Below are positions 1 to 6,246 of a stretch of 12,854 bases of DNA, piece after piece. This DNA is from an uncultured Collinsella sp. (GTDB taxonomy: Bacteria > Actinomycetota > Coriobacteriia > Coriobacteriales > Coriobacteriaceae). The DNA lies in the NCBI GenBank assembly GCA_900554495.1, contig USHR01000040.1, positions 1 to 12,854 on the forward strand, in the 5' to 3' direction. The notes beneath the pieces are model-generated. The model did no database searches and was not told the DNA's origin. It worked only from the letters and a program-made list of their open reading frames with translations. Each line of letters opens with the position of its first letter. The first letter of the stretch is position 1. A program made the translations under genes and the position numbers.

Positions 1-88
1 CCGCCACGGCAGTAATGGCGCGGCGGACGATGGTAAGGCGGCCGAGCACGAGCACTCGGTCCGTGAGCTGATCGATGGCGTTCGCCAC
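1..88 (-). CDS. N-terminus of an unidentified protein (runs off left edge)
   Basis: A minus-strand frame opens with GTG at 88-86 and stays open for 29 codons to the window edge. The start is chosen because AAAGGAG (100-94) lies 5 nt upstream of it, and a promoter-like TACAAT lies further up. The visible peptide begins VANAIDQLTDRVLVLGRL. It has an acidic/polar first ten residues, then a hydrophobic and basic stretch. That could be the start of a membrane protein or an amphipathic helix. I do not recognise the family and the visible part is too short to assign one. It has its own promoter and follows a terminator, so it is probably not in the HAD gene's transcript. Confidence 0.6.
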   Translation of the reverse strand, partial: MANAIDQLTDRVLVLGRLTIVRRAITAVA

Positions 89-133
89 GTAGGCTCCTTT
101 CGAAGGCAGATCTAGTTGTGGGGCATGCCCGCG

Positions 134-165
134 ATTGTAGCATGGAGCGTGCGAGGGCGCTTCAA
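134..165 (-). promoter_or_regulatory. Probable promoter of the left-edge gene
   Basis: On the minus strand, TACAAT (139-134) is preceded by TG one base away, an extended -10 (TGC-TACAAT). TTGAAG (165-160) lies 20 nt upstream, longer than the ideal 17, so the extended -10 probably carries the activity. Transcription would start near 127, leaving about a 40-nt leader before the GTG at 88. Confidence 0.5.
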
Positions 166-210
166 TTCACCCTCTCTCGACAACCATCAGAAGGACTGTG
201 AGGCCGCTCA

Positions 211-249
211 AAAGAAAAACGCCGTGAAGAGAGCGATCCCTTCACGGCG
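211..249 (-). terminator. Rho-independent terminator after the HAD gene
   Basis: A perfect 10-bp stem (CGCCGTGAAG at 220-229 with CTTCACGGCG at 240-249) encloses a 10-nt loop. On the minus strand it is followed by TTTTTCTTT (219-211). It lies about 45 nt past the HAD stop codon and separates that gene from the left-edge gene. Confidence 0.85.
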
Positions 250-262
250 AATTCGACGTTTG

Positions 263-305
263 CCCAGATAAAACCTGCCAAAATAAACCTGTCCCTAAAT
301 GGCAG
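263..305. repeat. Interspersed stem-loop repeat, copy 1
   Basis: This copy contains the core AAAATAAACCTGTCCC flanked by short inverted arms CTGCCA and TGGCAG. It matches the reverse complement of 941-983 at 39 of 43 positions, and most of it recurs at 8388-8425. The HAD stop codon (295-297) lies inside it. The small size, inverted arms and GTCCC core resemble REP-type elements mobilised in trans by IS200-like (RAYT) transposases. That origin is inferred; no such transposase gene is in the window. Confidence 0.75.
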
Positions 306-924
306 ATAGGATGTCGGTCAGGTTGTCGATGACAACGTCGGCGGCGGACTGATCCAGGTTGACGCCCTCGTGCGGACGCAGCGCCAGGACTCGGGCGCCG
401 GAGCGCTTGCCGGCCTCGATGCCCAAAGGCGAGTCCTCGATAACCAGGCACTCGGAAGGCTCAACCCCCAGCGCCTCCATGGCACGCAGGTAGATCTCGG
501 GGTCGGGCTTAAACGCACTGCACTCGTGACCGCTGATGGTGTAATCCAGCACATCGGCAATGTCAGCGATCTCCACCAGCTCGTCAATCAACTCGCGATA
601 GGACGAGCTTGCGATGGCACACTTCACGCCGCGCTCGTGCAGCTCACGCATCACCGGCTCCGTCTGCTCGTTGAGCAGCTCGGCATACGGAACGGGGTGG
701 TCCGGGCTGTAGACCTGCTTGTACTCCACGCGCAGGCGCTCGCGCAGCTCAACATCGTCGGGCACCAACGCCTCCCAAATGGCAGGCTCGTTAGACCCCG
801 AAAGATCGGGGATCTCGTCAAAGTGGAACCCCTTCTCTTCCATAAACGCCACGCGGCGACGGTTGTAGAACCACTCGGTATCGACCAGCACGCCGTCCAT
901 GTCAAACAGCACTGCCTTGATCAT
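295..924 (-). CDS. HAD-superfamily hydrolase, subfamily IA (phosphatase / beta-phosphoglucomutase-like)
   Basis: This 209-residue cytosolic protein has all four HAD motifs. Motif I is DMDGVLVDTE, with nucleophile D8 and acid/base D10. Motif II is the serine run S106-S108 in AIASSSYREL. Motif III is K139 in FKPDP, and motif IV is E163-D164 in VIEDSPLG. The segment at about 16-90 is a helical cap, typical of phosphosugar phosphatases and phosphoglucomutases. The ATG at 924 is chosen because GGAGGAG lies 6 nt upstream; the ATG six bases earlier abuts that site with no spacing. The substrate cannot be read from sequence. A terminator precedes it (1019-1051) and another follows it (211-249), so it is probably monocistronic. 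I see no clear promoter. It is bracketed by inverted repeat copies, and its last codons and stop lie in copy 1. Confidence 0.92.
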   Translation of the reverse strand: MIKAVLFDMDGVLVDTEWFYNRRRVAFMEEKGFHFDEIPDLSGSNEPAIWEALVPDDVELRERLRVEYKQVYSPDHPVPYAELLNEQTEPVMRELHERGVKCAIASSSYRELIDELVEIADIADVLDYTISGHECSAFKPDPEIYLRAMEALGVEPSECLVIEDSPLGIEAGKRSGARVLALRPHEGVNLDQSAADVVIDNLTDILSAI

Positions 925-940
925 ACGCATCTCCTCCCAC

Positions 941-983
941 CTGCCAAAAAGGGACAGGTTTATTTTGGTAGGTTTTATCTGGG
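941..983. repeat. Interspersed stem-loop repeat, copy 2 (inverted relative to copy 1)
   Basis: The reverse complement matches 263-305 at 39 of 43 positions; differences are one purine change and a TTT/AAA swap. Internal arms CTGCCA (941-946) and TGGTAG (966-971) can pair with one wobble. It lies just upstream of the HAD ribosome-binding site, so the HAD gene sits between a convergent pair of copies. Confidence 0.75.
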
Positions 984-1018
984 GTTTTGTGACGCAACGG
1001 ACACGCCCTCCCCAGAGC

Positions 1019-1051
1019 AAAAAAGGGGATGGGGCGCAAACCCCATCCCCT
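1019..1051 (-). terminator. Rho-independent terminator of the PTS-SIS operon
   Basis: A perfect 11-bp stem (AGGGGATGGGG at 1024-1034 with CCCCATCCCCT at 1041-1051) has a 6-nt loop. On the minus strand it runs into six T residues (1024-1019). It lies 34 bp beyond the stop codon of the first SIS gene. Confidence 0.9.
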
Positions 1052-1084
1052 CTCAATCAACCCGTAAGGTCTACTTACTTGTGA

Positions 1085-2068
1085 TTAGTAGGAAAGCTTC
1101 CACATGTAGCGACGCATGGTCAGCGGGTGCTGACGGGCCTCGGCGATCTGGTTGCCGTACTCACGCATAACGGCGAGGTGCAGCAGCGGGTTGAAGTAGG
1201 TGATGACGCTCGCGGGCACGGCGTCAGCCAGGCCGTAGTCCTTGGAGTCGATCAGAGCGACCTTGGCACCCATGCGCTCAAGGAAGGTGAGGGCGCGGGC
1301 GTCCATCGGACGGGTAGCGCCATCGGACATGAAGAAGACGTAGGGCTTACCCTCGGTGGAAACCTCAAACGGGCCGTGGAAGTACTCGCCGGTGTTGTAG
1401 GCGGCGGCGTCGATCCACTGCATCTCGGTGAACAGGAAGGCGGCGTGAGAATAAGCCATCTTCTCGGAGGCACCGGAGGCCATGAAGTAGATCATCTTGT
1501 CGTCCTTGAAGTCCTCGGCGAACTTCTTGGCGAGCTTCTTGCAGTGCTGAGCGGCGTTCTCGCAGAGGTCGAAGACGTTGGTGAGGCCGGTGATCATGTC
1601 CTCGTAGTGGTCATAGCCCTCGGTCTGCTGAAGGATCTCGAGAGCAAGAGCGATGGCGTAGCCGGGCTTCTCGCACTTGGCTGCGTAGTTGGCGTGGAAG
1701 CCGTGAACGATGACGTGGTCGGCGTCGACGGTCAGAGCGGAGCCAGCCTTGTTGGTGAGGGAGACGACCGGGCAGTTGTGCTTCTTGGCGGTCTTGTTGG
1801 CCTCGACGGTCTCGGGCGTGGAGCCACCGAGGGAGCAGGTGATCACGAAGGTGTGCTCGTTGACCCAGGAAGGCGTGTCGTAGTTGAACTCGTTAGCGGT
1901 GAAGATCTGAACGTTCAGCTTGTCCGTGTTGTTGGCCAGGAAGTACTTGGCAGGGTAAAGGTCGGACATGGAAGCGCCGCAGCCGACGAAGGCGACGCTG
2001 TGGATCTCGTGGTTGGACAGGACGTCAGCGACGATCTGCTTAGGGAGGTTAAGGTCGATCTCGTACAT
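1085..2068 (-). CDS. SIS-domain sugar-phosphate deglycase/isomerase, FrlB/FraB type (copy 1)
   Basis: This 327-residue cytosolic protein has two SIS domains. The first contains GCGASMSDLYPA (29-40) and SLGGSTPET (79-87). The second carries the GlmS-superfamily catalytic pair as E215 (TEMQW) and H231 (GEYFHGPFE), 16 residues apart as in GlmS and the deglycases FrlB and FraB. There is no glutaminase domain, so it is not GlmS. Length and the C-terminal RRYMWKL resemble FrlB, which splits fructoselysine 6-phosphate into glucose 6-phosphate and lysine. It is the last gene after a mannose-family PTS, so its substrate is probably the phosphorylated PTS product; the exact one is unknown. The ATG at 2068 has AAAGGA 9 nt upstream, while the ATG nine bases earlier abuts that site. 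A paralogue is at 6469-7461. Confidence 0.88.
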   Translation of the reverse strand: MYEIDLNLPKQIVADVLSNHEIHSVAFVGCGASMSDLYPAKYFLANNTDKLNVQIFTANEFNYDTPSWVNEHTFVITCSLGGSTPETVEANKTAKKHNCPVVSLTNKAGSALTVDADHVIVHGFHANYAAKCEKPGYAIALALEILQQTEGYDHYEDMITGLTNVFDLCENAAQHCKKLAKKFAEDFKDDKMIYFMASGASEKMAYSHAAFLFTEMQWIDAAAYNTGEYFHGPFEVSTEGKPYVFFMSDGATRPMDARALTFLERMGAKVALIDSKDYGLADAVPASVITYFNPLLHLAVMREYGNQIAEARQHPLTMRRYMWKLSY

Positions 2069-2159
2069 CTGACACATTCCTTTCGATTTTTTGCGGCGCC
2101 ACATTGCCGGGCGCTCGCAGGGTTACCGTGATTTGGACCGAGTCGCCGGCCCGTTGAGG

Positions 2160-2190
2160 ATGTGTCAAAGGAACTGTCCCTTTGACACAT
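2160..2190. repeat. 31-bp palindromic repeat-like element
   Basis: ATGTGTCAAAGG (2160-2171) pairs with CCTTTGACACAT (2179-2190) perfectly. The interior AAC-T-GTC adds pairing apart from one G:T-type mismatch. No T-run follows on either strand, so it does not look like a terminator. The GTCCCTTTGACAC half resembles REP-type palindromes. It lies in the 199-bp gap between the EIID and first SIS genes. Confidence 0.65.
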
Positions 2191-2202
2191 TTAGGGATGG
2201 GA

Positions 2203-2233
2203 GCCTGCCTGGGGTATGGGATGTCAGGCAGGC
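2203..2233 (-). other. Intercistronic hairpin between EIID and SIS genes
   Basis: GCCTGCCTG (2203-2211) and CAGGCAGGC (2225-2233) form a perfect 9-bp stem with a 13-nt loop. No T-run follows. In the operon mRNA it sits about 35 nt past the EIID stop, where it could protect the upstream PTS message from 3' decay or set the PTS to deglycase ratio. The role is inferred. Confidence 0.5.
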
Positions 2234-2267
2234 CCCCGGGGGAAAGCGGTTAGGCGCTTGGTCGCGA

Positions 2268-3101
2268 CTAGGCCAGGATGCCGGCCGCGGAGAGGGCGAT
2301 GCCGCCCACGATGGCGATCACGAGAAGCCAACCGGTGTTGACGTTCTTCTTGATGAGCCAGTACATAAGGCCGGTGAGGCCAAGGGAGATCATCTGGGGC
2401 ATCATGCCGTCCAGGATGTCCTGGATCACGACGGTGCCGTCAGCGAACTGCAGCGGGGTGGTGGCGCCGATCAGCGTAGCGATCATGCCGCCCACGGACA
2501 TAAGACCCACGATGCCGCAGACATACATGAGCTTCTCCATGAGGTCGCCGCCCTGAAGCTTGCTCAGGTACTCGTGGCCGCCCTGATAGCCCATCTTGGC
2601 TGCGAACCAAGTGATCAGCACAGAGGGGACGATGGAGATGAGCATGGCCAGGATCGGGCCCATGATGGAGCCCTGCTGAGCCAACTGAACGCCCAGACCA
2701 AAGGCGATAACGCGGATGGTGCCCTGGAAGAAGGAGTCACCGATGCCGGAAAGCGGACCCATGAGGGAGGTCTTGACCGCGTTGATCGAATCGGGATCGA
2801 AGTTCTCGGGATCCTTGGCGTACTCCTCCTCCATGGAGGCGGTGAGGCCCAGGATAAAGGCGCTCGTCTGCGGGGTGCAGTTGTAGAACGCCATGTGACG
2901 GTGGTAAGCCTCTTTCTTAGCAGCGAGCTGCTTGGGGTCGGACTCGTCCGGATAGAGGCGGTCGAGCGTGGGAACCATGCCGTAGAGGAAGCCCATGTTC
3001 ATCTGACGCTCGTAGTTCCAAGAGGCCTGGATGGCCCAGGAGCGCCAGAAGAACTGGCTGACCTTCTTGTTCAGGGACACGTCCTTGGTTGCGGTTGCCA
3101 T
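2268..3101 (-). CDS. PTS mannose/fructose/sorbose family, subunit IID
   Basis: This 277-residue membrane subunit pairs with EIIC to form the sugar channel of mannose-family PTS transporters. The N-terminal block SWAIQASWNYERQMNMG followed by MVPTLDRLYPD is the hallmark of EIID. The soluble N-terminal part contains GPLSGIGDSFFQGT, a strongly conserved EIID stretch. Hydrophobic segments fill the C-terminal half and the protein ends in a membrane helix (GWLLVIAIVGGIALSAAGILA region). Length is usual for the family. The ATG at 3101 is chosen because AAGGAGG lies 8 nt upstream; a longer frame reaching 3218 starts inside EIIC. The EIIC stop codon (TAA, 3117-3115) overlaps this ribosome-binding site, so translation is probably coupled. 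Confidence 0.95.
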   Translation of the reverse strand: MATATKDVSLNKKVSQFFWRSWAIQASWNYERQMNMGFLYGMVPTLDRLYPDESDPKQLAAKKEAYHRHMAFYNCTPQTSAFILGLTASMEEEYAKDPENFDPDSINAVKTSLMGPLSGIGDSFFQGTIRVIAFGLGVQLAQQGSIMGPILAMLISIVPSVLITWFAAKMGYQGGHEYLSKLQGGDLMEKLMYVCGIVGLMSVGGMIATLIGATTPLQFADGTVVIQDILDGMMPQMISLGLTGLMYWLIKKNVNTGWLLVIAIVGGIALSAAGILA

Positions 3102-3114
3102 AGTGTGTTCCTCC

Positions 3115-3909
3115 TTAGTCTTCGTCGTCTTCGAGCGGATCGTAGTCGGAATCGACACCGGCGGCTGCATGGGAACCGTTGAACTTGAAGCCCATGAAGA
3201 CGACAGCCAGGCACACACCGATCAGAGCGACCGCGATGACGGACAGGTTGAGGTAAGCGGCGAGCAGGAAACCGATGAACAGGAACGGAGTCATACCCTT
3301 CTTGATCATCATGGTGAGCAGCAGGGCCAAGCCGTAGGCGGTCATGATCTTGGTCGAAACGTTAAGACCAGTGGACAGCCACTCGGGAACCATGTTGACG
3401 ATGGCCTGAACCAGGTCGGTGCCAACAAAGACGGCGAGGAAGATCGGCAGGAAGTACATGATGGCGTACAGACCGGAGCCGGCGCAGATGTGCATACGGT
3501 AGGCGGTCTTGAACTTTCCGTTATCGATCGCGCTATCTGCCACATGGGTGAGGGCGGCGATGATGGAACGGAACACGATGCCGAGGAGCTGACCCAGGAC
3601 GGCGACCGGGATGGCGATCGTCATGGCGGTCTCGGCGGAAGCATCGGTCAGGCACGCAAAGGCAGCGGCCACGATGCCGCCCAGGACCATATCGGGCGGA
3701 ACGGCGGCGCCGACCTGCACCAGGCCCATGGACACGAGCTCGACGGCGGCACCGACGGCAAGGCCGGTGGGCACATCGCCCAGCAGCAGACCGACGAGCG
3801 TAGCGCCAACGAGGGGCTGCTCGAAGTTAAGACGACCGAGCAGGCGGGAGTCCCACATGCAGAACACGCCGACGAGGCCGACGAGCACCGCACTGATGAA
3901 CGTATTCAT
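3115..3909 (-). CDS. PTS mannose/fructose/sorbose family, subunit IIC
   Basis: This 264-residue polytopic membrane protein is hydrophobic along nearly its whole length. It opens with MNTFISAVLVGLVGVFCMWD, followed by QPLVGATLVGLLLGD, the EIIC family signature near the sugar site. Charged loops are short. It ends in a strongly acidic cytosolic tail (DSDYDPLEDDED), which is a little unusual. ATG at 3909 has AAAGGAG 6 nt upstream. It is 36 bp after EIIAB and 13 bp before EIID, giving the usual AB-C-D order. The subunit forms the translocation path for the phosphorylated substrate; substrate preference cannot be told from the sequence. Confidence 0.95.
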   Translation of the reverse strand: MNTFISAVLVGLVGVFCMWDSRLLGRLNFEQPLVGATLVGLLLGDVPTGLAVGAAVELVSMGLVQVGAAVPPDMVLGGIVAAAFACLTDASAETAMTIAIPVAVLGQLLGIVFRSIIAALTHVADSAIDNGKFKTAYRMHICAGSGLYAIMYFLPIFLAVFVGTDLVQAIVNMVPEWLSTGLNVSTKIMTAYGLALLLTMMIKKGMTPFLFIGFLLAAYLNLSVIAVALIGVCLAVVFMGFKFNGSHAAAGVDSDYDPLEDDED

Positions 3910-3925
3910 ACCCTTCTCCTTTCAG

Positions 3926-3941
3926 TCAGGCAAAAGCCTGG
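3926..3941 (-). other. Small hairpin upstream of the EIIC ribosome-binding site
   Basis: CAGGC (3927-3931) and GCCTG (3936-3940) form a 5-bp stem with a 4-nt loop in the 36-bp EIIAB-EIIC gap. In the mRNA it ends a few bases before the EIIC Shine-Dalgarno site. It could tune EIIC translation, but it is short and may be chance. Confidence 0.3.
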
Positions 3942-3945
3942 TTGA

Positions 3946-4869
3946 TTACAGCTTGGCGTCGATGTCGACGCTCTGATACGTAGGGGTCTGCTGGACATAG
4001 AGCTTGATGCCCATGTCGAGCAGCTGGTTGACGTCGGCCTTCTGGGTGGCGTCGAGGAAGACGGAGCTGTCCTTGCCGCCGACCTGATCGGCACCGTCGT
4101 GGTTGGCGGTGGCGCCCAGGTTGATGGCGTCGAGCTTGTAGCCCTGACAGAACTGCAGCATCTCGGCAGTGTTGCCAAAGACGAACATGACGCGCTCGCC
4201 GAGGGTGTTGAGCTTATCCATCTTGGCGAGGGCACGCTCGACGGTGAAGACGTTCAGGCGCACGCCCTGGGGCTTGGCCAGCTTAAGAGCGCCCTTCTTG
4301 ATGTCATCGTTGGCGGCAGCGTTGTCGACGACGATGATGCGCTCGGCCTGAACCTTGGTGGTCCAAGTAAAGACGACCTGGCCGTGCAGCAGACGGTAGT
4401 CAAGACGTGCGAGGACGATCTTGGCGGGACCGGAGCTGTGACGGGACGCCTTGGCCTTCTTGGCGGGAGCCGCGGCGGCCTCGACCGGTGCGTTGGGGTT
4501 GGTCAGACCGGTGCGGGCCTCATTGATGAGGACCGCGAGCTCGGCGCCCTTGACGGGGGCGGGGCTCATAGCAAGCGTGAGCGCCAACGGGATGTTGAAA
4601 CCGCTGACAACCGTGAACTTCGTGCCGTTCTTGGAAAGCTCGACCATGCTGTTGTTGACCGAGCTGCCGAGCATATCGGTCAGCACATAGACGGTGTCGT
4701 CCGCGTTGAACGTGGCGATCATAGCCTCAACCTTATTGGTGATGGGCTCCTTGTCGTCACGAGCAAGCGACACGACGTGGACGTTCGACACGTCGCCGAG
4801 AACCATCTCGAGCGTGTCTTTGGCGCCTGCGGCCAGGCCGCCATGAGATGCGAGAATGATCTGATTCAT
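3946..4869 (-). CDS. PTS mannose/fructose/sorbose family, fused subunits IIA and IIB
   Basis: This 307-residue cytosolic phosphotransfer protein has the ManX-type domain order. The EIIA domain (about 1-123) starts MNQIILASHGG, with H9 as the residue phosphorylated by HPr. LTDMLGSSVNN (63-73) is the conserved EIIA loop. An Ala/Pro/Lys-rich linker (about 124-148) leads to EIIB (149-307). The EIIB active site is LARLDYRLLHGQV with H162, which phosphorylates the incoming substrate. Both phosphohistidines are present, so the protein should be functional. ATG at 4869 follows a strong purine-rich AGGAGGAGG site. It is the first gene of the PTS-SIS operon and lies directly behind a perfect TATAAT. 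Confidence 0.95.
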   Translation of the reverse strand: MNQIILASHGGLAAGAKDTLEMVLGDVSNVHVVSLARDDKEPITNKVEAMIATFNADDTVYVLTDMLGSSVNNSMVELSKNGTKFTVVSGFNIPLALTLAMSPAPVKGAELAVLINEARTGLTNPNAPVEAAAAPAKKAKASRHSSGPAKIVLARLDYRLLHGQVVFTWTTKVQAERIIVVDNAAANDDIKKGALKLAKPQGVRLNVFTVERALAKMDKLNTLGERVMFVFGNTAEMLQFCQGYKLDAINLGATANHDGADQVGGKDSSVFLDATQKADVNQLLDMGIKLYVQQTPTYQSVDIDAKL

Positions 4870-4885
4870 CTTGCCTCCTCCTTTT

Positions 4886-4904
4886 CGTTATGGTCATTAT
4901 AACG
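4886..4904 (-). promoter_or_regulatory. PTS operon -10 box inside an inverted-repeat operator candidate
   Basis: On the minus strand a perfect TATAAT occupies 4901-4896, with a predicted start near 4889 and a leader of about 20 nt. No convincing -35 lies 16-18 nt upstream, which suggests activator dependence. The box lies inside CGTTAT-N7-ATAACG (4886-4904). A second inverted repeat, AACGT-N5-ACGTT, adjoins at 4901-4915. The 16 bp at 4886-4901 match 14 of 16 positions at 6175-6190 upstream of the EamA gene. Confidence 0.6.
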
Positions 4905-4939
4905 TCTTATACGTTGCTTATATTGCTAATTAGTATAAA

Positions 4940-4974
4940 GACCGTTCGCGGGTGAAAATCGACCGTTGACGGGT
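4940..4974. promoter_or_regulatory. Tandem direct repeat upstream of the PTS promoter
   Basis: GACCGTTCGCGGGT (4940-4953) and GACCGTTGACGGGT (4961-4974) agree at 12 of 14 positions and are offset by 21 bp, two helical turns. They lie about 40-75 bp upstream of the -10 box, a usual position for activator sites. The regulator is unknown. Confidence 0.45.
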
Positions 4975-5051
4975 TTAACGTACTCGAAACGTTGGACTGG
5001 GTAGGCCGGCGCTAGCTGGATAACCCCAGGTCAGACCCTGCGCGCAATCCC

Positions 5052-6134
5052 CTATCGCACGAAGTACCAGGGGCTTTCCTGTACGGTGGGTTCCAGCGCA
5101 ATGCCGGTGCGTTCCTTAAACAGATCCATGTCCTGAGATTTTTCGGTCCACCACGCGTTGGGCTTAAAGGTCATGCTCTCAATGACATGACCGACAAACA
5201 CACTGTTGCGCAGCTTGGAGAAGTCGGTGTTCATAATCAGGATGGACGCGAGCACCAACACGATGCCCAGGACTTTAATCGCGCCGGCGGGCTCGGCGTA
5301 GACACCAATGCCCACCAGTACGGTGACGACCGTCTCGAAAGACATTACGACGGGAACTTTCGATGTCTCGAGCCCCATGGACAGACCCTGCATATATAAG
5401 ATGTAAGCAACGGCTGTGGGGATGAGTCCAAAGCCAAGGAACAGCAGCAGCAGCTGTGGCGACATTGCCGCGGCGACATCCGGCCACGGAGCCGCGATAG
5501 CTGCCATAACCGCACCGCCAAAAACAAAGCCCCAAAACGTGACAGCCAGCGGGTGGACCGTCTTGGTTGCTATTCGGCTAAACACCGCGAGCGACGCACC
5601 ACAAAGGCCTGCAATCACGCCCGACGTGACGCCCCAAACCGAAAAATGAAAACCGGAAAGGTCGCCATTGGTCACTGCAAGCACGCAGCCTACGATGTTA
5701 AAGACAATGGCAACGAGCTTGTTGGGGGTCACGTCCTCGCGATAAAGCACGCGGCCGAGCATGACGCCAAACACCGGCGAGGTGTAGAGCAGCACCGAGG
5801 CCGTGGACATGCCCACCTCGCCCATGCACTCGTAATAACAGGTGTTGGCGGCGGCCAAACCGACGATGCCGACAAGCGCACAGGGAACAAGCTCTTTAGG
5901 GCTTGCCTTGAACAGGGCCAGCGGACCCTGAGCCACGGTAGACCCCTCACCCGGACGGCAGCCCATAAACATCAGGACCGGCGCCAAGATAAGCGCTCCG
6001 ACCAACAAGCGAAAGGCAGCCATGCTCTGGGACGAAACGCCCATGGCCGAGATGCCGTTTACAAAGATTCCGATGCTGCCCCACATAAGCGCGGCGATCA
6101 GCACCAGCACATAGCCCAGATTGCTCTTCTTCAA
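5052..6134 (-). CDS. EamA/DMT-family transporter (probable metabolite exporter)
   Basis: This 360-residue inner-membrane protein has the duplicated five-helix layout of EamA transporters. Repeat one includes LIAALMWGSIGIFVNG (12-27) and FRLLVGALIL; repeat two starts near VWGVTSGVIAGLCGAS (166-181). Between them, AANTCYYECMGEVGMSTASVLLYTSPVF is the typical EamA helix 3-4 region. Members usually export amino acids or other small metabolites. The start is TTG at 6134, chosen because GAGGAGG lies 5 nt upstream. About 58 residues follow the last helix (303-360), ending ESPWYFVR, an unusually long tail. It lies between the PTS operon and the second SIS gene on the same strand. Its upstream region shares an element with the PTS promoter, so coregulation is likely. 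The substrate is unknown. Confidence 0.88.
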   Translation of the reverse strand: MKKSNLGYVLVLIAALMWGSIGIFVNGISAMGVSSQSMAAFRLLVGALILAPVLMFMGCRPGEGSTVAQGPLALFKASPKELVPCALVGIVGLAAANTCYYECMGEVGMSTASVLLYTSPVFGVMLGRVLYREDVTPNKLVAIVFNIVGCVLAVTNGDLSGFHFSVWGVTSGVIAGLCGASLAVFSRIATKTVHPLAVTFWGFVFGGAVMAAIAAPWPDVAAAMSPQLLLLFLGFGLIPTAVAYILYMQGLSMGLETSKVPVVMSFETVVTVLVGIGVYAEPAGAIKVLGIVLVLASILIMNTDFSKLRNSVFVGHVIESMTFKPNAWWTEKSQDMDLFKERTGIALEPTVQESPWYFVR

Positions 6135-6174
6135 CGCAGCCTCCTCGGTATTGTTTCCAATATGTTTCGTACTA

Positions 6175-6202
6175 CGTTATAGTCGTTATATACATTTTTC
6201 AA
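6175..6202 (-). promoter_or_regulatory. EamA promoter region with element shared with the PTS promoter
   Basis: CGTTATAGTCGTTATA (6175-6190) matches 4886-4901 at 14 of 16 positions. On the minus strand it offers two TATAAC candidates (6190-6185 and 6181-6176). TTGAAA (6202-6197) lies 15 nt before the second, a short spacing, so the exact promoter is uncertain. Confidence 0.45.
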
Positions 6203-6246
6203 GACACAAATCGCCGAACGGAAAAATCTGCTTCCCCACGTACTCA

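Noticed and set aside
925..1056. A longer N-terminus for the HAD protein, starting at 1056.
   Set aside because: It would translate the interspersed repeat and part of the intergenic region; the HAD fold starts at the ATG at 924, which has a well-spaced ribosome-binding site.
1085..2068. The SIS proteins as glucosamine-6-phosphate synthase.
   Set aside because: Both lack the N-terminal glutaminase domain (about 240 residues), and their length and C-terminus match FrlB-like proteins.
2160..2190. The 31-bp palindrome as a terminator between EIID and SIS genes.
   Set aside because: No T-run follows on the minus strand and the stem is not GC-rich at its base.
2233..2242. CCCCCGGGGG as an operator.
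   Set aside because: A short GC palindrome in GC-rich DNA adjacent to a larger hairpin; no second copy or symmetric context supports a binding role.
3102..3218. A longer N-terminus for EIID starting inside EIIC.
   Set aside because: The added residues do not resemble EIID, and AAGGAGG is placed correctly for the ATG at 3101.
4870..5051. A sigma-54 promoter, as used by some mannose-family PTS operons with LevR-type activators.
   Set aside because: No GG-N10-GC pattern at suitable spacing and no LevR-like gene; a perfect -10 TATAAT is present instead.
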